DNA of 64,000 nt, taken from NCBI GenBank assembly GCA_025738555.1, contig JAOVFP010000006.1:4340001-4404000 (forward strand), read 5' to 3'. Below are positions 56,108-64,000 of this stretch, one piece after another. This DNA is from Cyathus striatus. Lineage: Eukaryota; Basidiomycota; Agaricomycetes; Agaricales; Nidulariaceae. Under the pieces are notes generated by a model. That model ran no database searches. It saw nothing but the letters and a program-made list of their open reading frames with translations, and was not told the origin of the DNA. Each line of letters starts with the position of its first letter. Position 1 is the stretch's first letter. The position numbers and the translations under genes were made by a program.

Positions 56108-58380
56108 GGCATGGCACATCATTGAGTCAAGTTTTGCAGAAAAGACAGTTGGGCTGTACGACGAAACCATTACAACAGGGGATGCGACACAGTAGCACCT
56201 TCATGACAACATTGAACAAGGTAAAAAGGGAGGAGGGAAAAAGGGTCCTAATCCCACCCAACGAACTAAGCCTCTGTGAGGTGGTTGAAGTGTCCCACTA
56301 ACTACACGAGGTGAGCCAGAGTCAACGAGGGTCAACTACTTGGCATGAATGCCCCGCATAACAGAGGACGGGGAGGGGGAATAGCAATGAGTTCAAGTCA
56401 AAGCCTCCGCGTAATGATTTTTGTGGTACAGATTCTCTTGGAAATCCAAGCCTGCACGTTAAAGGAATGACATGGTTGCGAAGTGGTGTGATACACGATA
56501 TGTGGCGCCGTAACTCAACAATGAAAATAAACGAGTGAAAATAACATTAAAGATCTCGAAGAGAAGAGAAATGGCGGAAATAAGGTGGAAAAATGAATGT
56601 ATGAAAGGGGAGGAATAGGAACGAAGAAATAAAAGAAGGAGAAGGAATCACTCACAAATTCTTGCCTGTTCTGCTTGATGAGGATCCGGAATACTTTGGG
56701 TTCTATCTAGTGGCGAGGCAACAGAGTGTGCACAAGAACTGGAGTGTGGCGCAAAGTGCGGTGATATTTGTGTGAGGAAGATGGAAGGAGGGGCAACGTA
56801 CTGAGCCAGAGTCTGTAAACTATTAGAGCTGTATATATGAACAAAATACCATGTACGTACCTTATCCCAGCTAGATTCACCCAACTATCCGACTTCCACA
56901 GTATTCATGTCGGCGATGACTCTATGCCGGCAGCGGAACTGCACACTACAAAGTATGGTGCATGTTCAAAATGTGGGTCTGGTTTGAAGTGTGTAGGTTA
57001 AGAAGGGCGGAGGCAGATGTAACACACGTCACAAGAATTCATATTGGCCTCCAGCCAATCAGGTTGAGATCTTATCCAAGATCCTCAAATTACCATATCC
57101 GGTGGCCCAAATGTCCCTAATACCCAACTACCTTAAAAGGTAGTGGGAATGTATGAACACTTTAAATTACAAGTGGGAAAGTAATACTACATCATGTACA
57201 GTAATTACAACGGACTACCCAATAAATGCAAGTGAAATCTATACTATATGTACACTGTAGTCTCTGGGCGCGATGACGGGAATGGTAATCCAAATTCAGC
57301 AAACTTACATGCATTAATTTATTCCACCGCGGAGATATGATGTGAGGGTGTTTCCAAAGTGTTTCATGTTGACATTGAAGAATTATGTGTGGCGATCTGC
57401 TTCTTCTCTGCATCCTCCGAAGCCTTGTGCTTCGGATATCATATTGTATGTTTTCCTTATGTTTTCACCTATGTTTTTCATATGTTTTCCGCATTTTCAT
57501 AATTTCCATAAATATATTTCTACCTCATGAATACTTAGCAAGCCACTTTCAATTTCTATTCTTTACTTATATTCTTTATATGTTTTCCAATTTCCGAAAT
57601 ATTCATAATAATTGTATAATGTGAACAATTCCGTACGGCGTACGAAATCTGTTAGTCTCGATCCAAAAACGTTCACAGGCTGAACGCCCGCAGCGTTGCG
57701 ATCCGAAAAGCGCAATTACCTAATGATATCACACGGTACTTACCTTGATCGTACCGGTATGGCTGCAACATACAGAGATTTAGGAAATAAATGAAAATAC
57801 CAATTCAGCGCTATTCTGCTGAGAAATGTGCCATGAATTTATTGTACCATAAACCTATTGTATGATATAGTAAAAATGTGCTGTCACTGATCCCTTTTTT
57901 ACAACTTTGGTTTTGGTCTGACGAAAACATACAAGCCTTTAGAATTCAACTAAAGGTACCATTAGGTTGCAACTATTCATATGACTGGATGTCGTCCAAT
58001 TTAGTTGACAATAACATTTGCATACATTTATAAGCTTAAAATTTCGAGGAGTTTGTACTTCTTAATGCGTTATTGGTTTACCTACAAGCCTACATTCAGA
58101 TTCATATACATGTTTTTCAATAAAAGTAATCTTTCATGGAAATGAAAACAATTTTAAATGTACTAATATGTATTTTAAATCAATTACATACATATAGATA
58201 TTTTACACAGTCAGAATTAGTTGATCTGTATATTCTCATACATATTCTCATTTAATAATACCCAAGAAACCTGTATTTTATGCGGATGGTTGTGGGCATT
58301 GGCCAGTTCACGATGCTTTAAGCATTGACACGTGGCTTCTTTCAGTTAATTAATTATGTTGAGATGATTGAACATGTAAC
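56108..58380. other. Intergenic, no supported gene
   Basis: No domain-bearing frame. The minus frame 56648-56884 is open for 78 codons but unremarkable. A diverged reverse-complement match to 27.57 kb (TTTTCGTCAGACC) lies near 57.91 kb. Confidence 0.35.
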
Positions 58381-58384
58381 GTAC

Positions 58385-58840
58385 GTCGCTTTGCGATGCA
58401 CATTAAAGGGCAAGCTTGATGAATCCTAGTTTTTTTGTTATTTCCTTTTTATACATAATAATAAGTTTACTTGTTAGATACTCATTTAGGAGTTGCTAAT
58501 GCTTGGATCGGCGGAAACCTCGCTTGAATAAGAAATTTACTTTCATATTTCTTGTTAGGAGACAGAACCCTTTTTATCGATTGCCTGTGCACTATTTTAT
58601 TTATTTACCTTTGTTCTAATTATACTACCTTCATTATAATATTTTTTCTTTGTTTTACTGGCTGCAACTAGCTGTTACAGTGTTTCCACAGTTATGCATT
58701 CATTTTAATAGCTCCCACTTTATTCCAATCATTCAACTGTGAGAAAATTAAGAGTAAATGTATGGGAACACTTTAAGTATGGGAGTTATATATGTGACTT
58801 GCCTAGTAAGTATCCAATAAATAGCATTTGAAGTGGTTGT
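58385..58840 (-). repeat. Dispersed repeat, inverted copy of 8.46-8.90 kb
   Basis: Reverse-complement partner of the repeat next to NLR1. This copy retains CpG at positions where the other has TpG or CpA (core GCATCGCAAAGCGACGTACG when read on the minus strand). Confidence 0.6.
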
Positions 58841-59089
58841 GGAAAAGTACATAAAATAATTTAAATTAATTTTATATCCAGGCTATTTAAATGAGTAGAG
58901 ATATTTCGACAATGAGAATGTGTGTAATTTGTGTGAGATTTGATACAGTAACATTTTGTGAAATTGTGTTCCATGCACAGTGCGTGACAATTCAAAAAGA
59001 GGTAGGTGCTGACTAATGCACCACACATGCACAGCCACTACGCATTTTGGATCTCCAGAGCTGCTGACTAACAAAATTCCATGCATGCA

Positions 59090-62030
59090 CAGCCACTATG
59101 CTGTCTGGGGATCTTTGATTCACAGTATGTTCTTTTCATTGCTTTCCCTATCCCTTCATCATCATCTTTAGCTTTTCATCCTCTTTTACTTCATTACATC
59201 TCTTCGTTATTTCCCCCATTTCCCTCTTCTTTCTCATCCTCATCCTCTCCCTTCTTTATCATCCTTTCTTTTCTAACAAATAGTATTTTGAGTATACTCT
59301 ATGTTACACTACTAGCTTACCTCAAGCCATCACCAATTTGCTCTGACTCTCATGGAGATAAGAACATCACTTATCTCCATTGGTAAGTGCATACTAAGTC
59401 TACATTCTGAAGATCAACTTGTTTCTGACTACATCAGCAACTCAACACCTGTGAATAAGGTATATTCCCTATCATATTCTAACTACTGACTACATATATT
59501 CATAGGAATACACAAGGGAGTCCAAGAAATGTGCTAAGGTATATAGGGTTGGTCTATTTTTTAAGCGGCCTTCTGGGTACCCTCCCTCTCTACTATGGGA
59601 ATTAATTGCTGTATATAGACATTATATAATTAAATCATGTGCACTCTGAAGGTCACGTGATGACCACTACCCTAAACCTTGCCTTAACCCAACCTAACCC
59701 CTCCTCATGCACAACAGCACTTCATTGATGGCTTGTTTCTGGCTGGCAATGTTGTTTCACAAGTTTGATGAGTCTAGCATTGTATGGTACACTCAAGGCC
59801 TACACACTGAAGGTGGTACTGCATGAAGAATGTATGTTAAGTTGGTTTCAGTACAGTTTCAAATTGAATACTACTTACACATTGTGTTTCACAGCTTTTG
59901 TGTGTGCACTTTATGACTCCTCCACTGGATGTTGCTTCTTCTGATATCATGTAACCACAAATACACACCTGTAGCATGGCTTTGAAGTCCATGAATTTGT
60001 GCTTTCAATTACCCCTTCTGAGATGTTCAAGTGTAAACCTAGTGCTCACAGCTGTGGTGATATCCACAGGAAGACAATTCTCAGGGCTTCTTTTGTTCAG
60101 TTTTGCACCATTCTCCATCATGATGCACCTCCAGGTTTCTCATGCCTCCAAAGCCAACAGAAACTATCATTCCACACTCTGAACAGAGTATCTTGTTAGA
60201 TCTATCCTTGGTTGTAGTTCCCTGTAAGCTACTGTACCAATACAACCAAGTGTTCACCACTTTTCAGCATGGTGGGCTTGAACACTTGGACCTTCTGTTC
60301 AACAGGCCATGCAAGGTGTGACAAAAATTGTAAGTGTTCATATAAAATTATGTGAATGAAGTGAGCCACTGAAAATTTGACCTTTACCTCAATTTTTTGT
60401 TGTACTTCTGTTCAAACAGCTCCATGATGCATGACAAACATGTCATCTGTTCCTGTTCATGACCCTGTGTGATGTGTCACTGAACACTTGGTTGTATTGG
60501 TACAGTATATTAGTACCTTGATCTTGAACATGTATGTATAGCATACCTGCAGTGACATATTGACATGTCTTGCTTGAATCTGAACAAATCTGAATCAATC
60601 AAATCTGAATGCCTTGAGAGCTGACTGTACATGTGACCATGAAAATTGTGCCAGTGCAAATATCACCAAATATATATTATGCATATTGAATGACTCAACC
60701 TTGTCTCATTTGTAATTCAGCAAGAAACTGCTTGGAATAAATGCTAAGCATGAGCTATCTCATTCAAATACAATTTTACAACAGTATTAAGCTAATTTTA
60801 TGCTAAATCCTAAGTGAGGTCCAGAAATTTTTTAAGAGGCTCTGACTCCCCCCCTCCCTCCCTAACCCTATATGGCTCAGCAAAATCCTTGGACCCCCTT
60901 GGGAATACACCAAGGTTACAGCAGAGCTATAACACATTCTTTACTACTCATTATAGTGTCACACTAACAATCAACTACCACAAATCATAGGCTGTAATGT
61001 GGAAATGCACCTATGAAACAGATATGATGCACAATGAAGCTCATAGGTCATGGTAGGCAACATAGGCTGTAACATGCAATGCACCTGTGTAACAGATACA
61101 CAGGTACAACACTGTTAGGATTCCGTTCATTATCTAATCTTTTATCTAATCAATATCTTATCTATGTCATGTGATTAGTCACATGACACACAATGCGGAC
61201 ACCATGTGTATCAACATACATTACTCATCATTACTGTGGGCACAGTTGCACAGTTCGGCCATACATTTAACATGAGTTATTAATGTAGAAGCACAGTTAC
61301 ATGTGTTGTAGTGTAGGTAGTATTACATGCGATTACCTCATGGACTATTTCTATAAACAGTCTTTCTAGTCAGTAGTTCAATATTCTTGTGCTAGTTTAT
61401 TCCAGATTAGCAATAAGACTCACTTCTTTCTCTATTTTGAGTGTTTAAGTTTGGCTTTGAGTATTTTGCTTGTCTGTTGCTAACAAACACCAAATAAAAC
61501 TACTAAGTCCTAGTGGGATATGAGTGCAGATGGCCCATTTTCTTTCCTCTGCCTTATCCTGACCTTGTGCATATACCCAGGCTGGCTCCCTCCATGAGGC
61601 TGGTGTTAGTTGTCCAAAGGACTGTAGAGGAAGTTGATGAGTGTTGTTTATTTCTCTTTTCCTTGCATATACTAATTGTGTCATCCTTCTTCCTATTGTA
61701 TCATTTTTCATCTCCCTGCATCTTGACATTTTCTCCATTGATATGACACAACAGTAGTGTATTACATTGTCAACACTACACTACAATTGGAAAGACACAG
61801 CCTCAGTACAACAACAGAATGCATGATGTGCACCTGTATTTTCTTCTATGTTTGTATGTTAGCCCATGTTCTTCTATGTTCATTTGCCTTCTCTCTCCTC
61901 CTATATTAATATACTACAAATATATTCTCTCCATTTCCTACATACCCCTTCTGCTGCATTCAATCCTAGTACTCTATGTTACAACATGTTCATTCTACTC
62001 CCCTTCATCAGTTATACTTCAGTTGAATTT
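59090..62030 (+). pseudogene. Gene-like repeat F, copy 3 (H), with MLKL-like exon
   Basis: Starts with the exon-end block CTGTCTGGGGATCTTTGATT (59100), matching 42.46 kb but with its CpGs lost, then pyrimidine-rich tracts. Two TAGGCTGTAA.. / GCAATGCACCTGTG blocks (60.99 and 61.07 kb) match 43.15 kb. The MLKL-like exon relic at 61553-61638 reads PDLVHIPRLAPSMRLVLVVQ then RTVEEVD. Tail-to-tail with NLR4. A MITE is inserted at 60232. Confidence 0.5.
60232..60505. mobile_element. Tc1/mariner-like MITE, perfect 25-bp TIRs, TA duplication
   Basis: 274 bp. The first 25 bases (CTGTACCAATACAACCAAGT onward) are the exact complement of the last 25. TA flanks both ends (60230-60231 and 60506-60507). No ORF. 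Perfect TIRs suggest a young insertion. Confidence 0.85.
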
Positions 62031-62279
62031 GATTGCAGACTTGAGTGGCAGTTTATGAAGTATACTTGGGATATTTAATATAAGGCAGCAATTATTGGAA
62101 AAGCTGGTCCACTACCTGTTACCCAAATGATAGATAAATGATGTACATTGTTTCATTAAGCAAGAATAATTAGTACCTCATTGTTAGATATGAACTCCAT
62201 GGGCTTTCCCTTGAATTTGGATCGGAAAAATGTCTCCATGTCTTTCAACTTCATTTTCTGTGGCTTTTCCAAATTACAA

Positions 62280-64000
62280 TTATGACTCATTAGCTACATA
62301 TATCACACACATATAATGGAATGAAGATATTACCTCACTGACAGACTTCTGATCATTGAAGTCAACAATATTATTAGCATACTTTCTTGGTATTAACAAC
62401 TCCATATTTCTATTTGCAATATCTTCAGTACCATATATTTTGTTATTTCTGTATGAGGTTGCAAGACTGGCCATGGTCTGAAGTGTATCAGAATGCTCAT
62501 TTCTAAGAAATCTCTTCTGTAGATTGAAAACTTCAATTCTCAACCTTTCTGCATCTCTAGGTTTGCCAACATTTGTATATGAAAATGCAAGATTGTTCAT
62601 GCTGCTGAGTGTATCAGAAAGCTCATTTCCAAGAACTCTCTTTTGCAGATCCAAAACTTCAATTCTCAACTGTTCTGCATCTCTATGTTTACCAAGATTT
62701 TCATATGAATTTGCAAGATTGTTCATGCTTCTGAGTGTATCAGGATGTTCATTTCCAAGAACTCTCTTTTGCAGATTCAAAACTTTAATTCTCAGCTGTT
62801 CTGCATCTATATATTTACCAAGATTTTCATGTGAAAATGCAAGATTGCTCATGCTCCTAAGTGTATCAGGATGTTCATTTCCAAGAATTCTCTTTTGCAG
62901 ATCCAAAACTTCAATTCTCAGCTGTTCTGCATCTCTATGTTTACCAAGATTTGCATATGAAAATGCAAGATTGTTCATGCTCCTGAGTGTATCAGGATGC
63001 TCATTTCCAAGAATTCTCTTTTGCAGATCCAAAACTTCAATTCTCAGCTGTTCTGCATCTCTATGATTACCAAGGTTTTCATATGAAAATGCAAGATTTC
63101 TCATGCTTAGGAGTGTATCAGGATGCTCATTTCCAAGAATTCTCTTTTGCAAATCCAAAACTTCAAGTATCAGCTGTTCTGCATCTCTATGTTTACCAAT
63201 ATTTTCATATGAAATTGCAAGATTTCTCATGCTGCTGAGTGCATCAGGATGCTCATTTCCAAGAATTCTCTTTTGTAAGTTCAAAGCTTCAGTTGTCAGC
63301 TTTATTGCATTTGTATGATCACCTAGTGCATTGCAATATAATGCAAGATTGGCCATGCTTCGAAGTGTATTTGGATTCTGGTCTCCAACCATTCTTTTGA
63401 ACATATTTAATATTTTATTTTCCACATGCAGTGCATCCAGTATTTTTCCTTGATTCCAATATGTAACTGTTATGTCTTGTAGTTCAAAAAGTATCTCCTC
63501 AACACTTGGAAGAATAGCTTCATAGACTTGTTCTGTATTCAAGTACTTATTTTCCATGCAAAGTAAATTATCATTGAAGGTTGATTGTAACCCCACATGT
63601 TTCTCCATATATTTCTGAATAACTTTCAATCTATACTCCTCTTCCATCTTGTATTTATAATTCTTCTTTAATATATCTGCTAGAATGTTGAAAATATCAT
63701 TGTAGTACATTGATTTAATTATATCATCATCATGAAGTATATTTTGCATAGTGTGTGACAGAACACTATTTTCATATATATTATTCACTGTTGCATTTTT
63801 GCTTGACACAGAGCTTACTATAATTGATCTAGCATTTAGAATCCATAGTTGCCTTTCATTCACTGATAATCGATCTTGACAATATGTTTGTATTAATGGA
63901 TGTAGGTTATATAGTGATTTTGTTGTGGTTTTTTTCATTAATGAGAATGATATAAGCAATTCAATGCTTTCTGTAAACATCCATTCATTCCAGTTTCCCA
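62280..64000 (-). CDS. NLR4: NB-ARC / TPR STAND protein, 3' part, runs off the window
   Basis: The long exon of a fourth NLR is open to the window edge; P-loop and N-terminal exons lie beyond 64000. Visible are the end of the NB-ARC/winged-helix part (LLISFSLMKKTTTKSLYNLH, HPLIQTYCQD), the linker that NLR2 has lost (YEAILPSVEEILFELQDI), seven 42-residue TPRs and a degenerate eighth (62.43-63.38 kb). At the position of the intron before the tail exon the GTAATA donor remains (62333), but the acceptor TTAG of the other copies is TTTG here. The CAG acceptor of the last exon is also changed to TGG. The reading therefore ends at TGA 62280 after FHYMCVIYVANES, without the basic tail. Otherwise intact. 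Confidence 0.9.
   Translation of the reverse strand, partial: GNWNEWMFTESIELLISFSLMKKTTTKSLYNLHPLIQTYCQDRLSVNERQLWILNARSIIVSSVSSKNATVNNIYENSVLSHTMQNILHDDDIIKSMYYNDIFNILADILKKNYKYKMEEEYRLKVIQKYMEKHVGLQSTFNDNLLCMENKYLNTEQVYEAILPSVEEILFELQDITVTYWNQGKILDALHVENKILNMFKRMVGDQNPNTLRSMANLALYCNALGDHTNAIKLTTEALNLQKRILGNEHPDALSSMRNLAISYENIGKHRDAEQLILEVLDLQKRILGNEHPDTLLSMRNLAFSYENLGNHRDAEQLRIEVLDLQKRILGNEHPDTLRSMNNLAFSYANLGKHRDAEQLRIEVLDLQKRILGNEHPDTLRSMSNLAFSHENLGKYIDAEQLRIKVLNLQKRVLGNEHPDTLRSMNNLANSYENLGKHRDAEQLRIEVLDLQKRVLGNELSDTLSSMNNLAFSYTNVGKPRDAERLRIEVFNLQKRFLRNEHSDTLQTMASLATSYRNNKIYGTEDIANRNMELLIPRKYANNIVDFNDQKSVSEVISSFHYMCVIYVANES

Noticed and set aside
56648..56884. 78-codon minus-strand frame as a small gene
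   Set aside because: No signal peptide, domain or splice support, and a length expected by chance in this composition.

Overview
The window looks like a repeat-rich chromosomal segment of a filamentous fungus, most likely an agaricomycete basidiomycete. The evidence is short (50-65 nt) GT-AG introns, NB-ARC/TPR STAND genes of the agaricomycete type, a tyrosine-recombinase (DIRS-like) retroelement with the gag / RT-RNase H / YR layout, ZZ-type zinc fingers, and relics of kinases with an MLKL-like N-terminal four-helix bundle. All calls were made by reading the sequence; no search was run.

The backbone is an array of four same-strand (minus) NLR genes at 9.0-12.5, 28.7-32.4, 44.2-48.0 and 62.3->64.0 kb. 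Each has a 20-codon first exon, an exon ending in the P-loop, one very long exon with the rest of the NB-ARC domain and a run of 42-residue kinesin-light-chain-type TPRs, and small C-terminal exons. Splice phases close exactly for NLR1-3, giving predicted proteins of 1078, 1164 and 1199 residues. The copies differ in TPR number; NLR2 carries a very recent 378-bp (three-TPR) tandem duplication.

The NLRs sit in a repeated modular layout: minus-strand NLR; a CpG-containing upstream repeat family (called R here); a minus-strand relic of an MLKL-like/kinase gene (15.8-17.6, 38.8-41.7, 49.2-50.0, 53.2-55.1 kb); a plus-strand pyrimidine-rich relic carrying an exon of the same family (7.5-8.1, 24.6-26.1, 41.75-44.0, 59.1-62.0 kb); then the next NLR. 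The spacers are decayed, while NLR1-3 and the visible part of NLR4 are open.

Between 17.6 and 24.6 kb a 7.0-kb element with 18-bp terminal inverted repeats and a 7-bp target duplication splits one relic pair. It contains the DIRS-like retroelement, which is intact apart from an apparent single in-frame TGA in each ORF, and a subterminal array of exact 22-bp period. Three MITE-like elements (37.1, 55.5 and 60.2 kb) and two other inverted-repeat structures were also found.

The left 6 kb holds a broken P-loop GTPase gene, a three-exon gene for a secreted HsbA-like protein with an internally deleted neighbour copy, and a ZZ zinc-finger gene cut by a hairpin-rich repeat. CpG dinucleotides are almost absent from the NLR bodies and their 3' flanks but return at the NLR promoters, suggesting long-term cytosine methylation of these genes.
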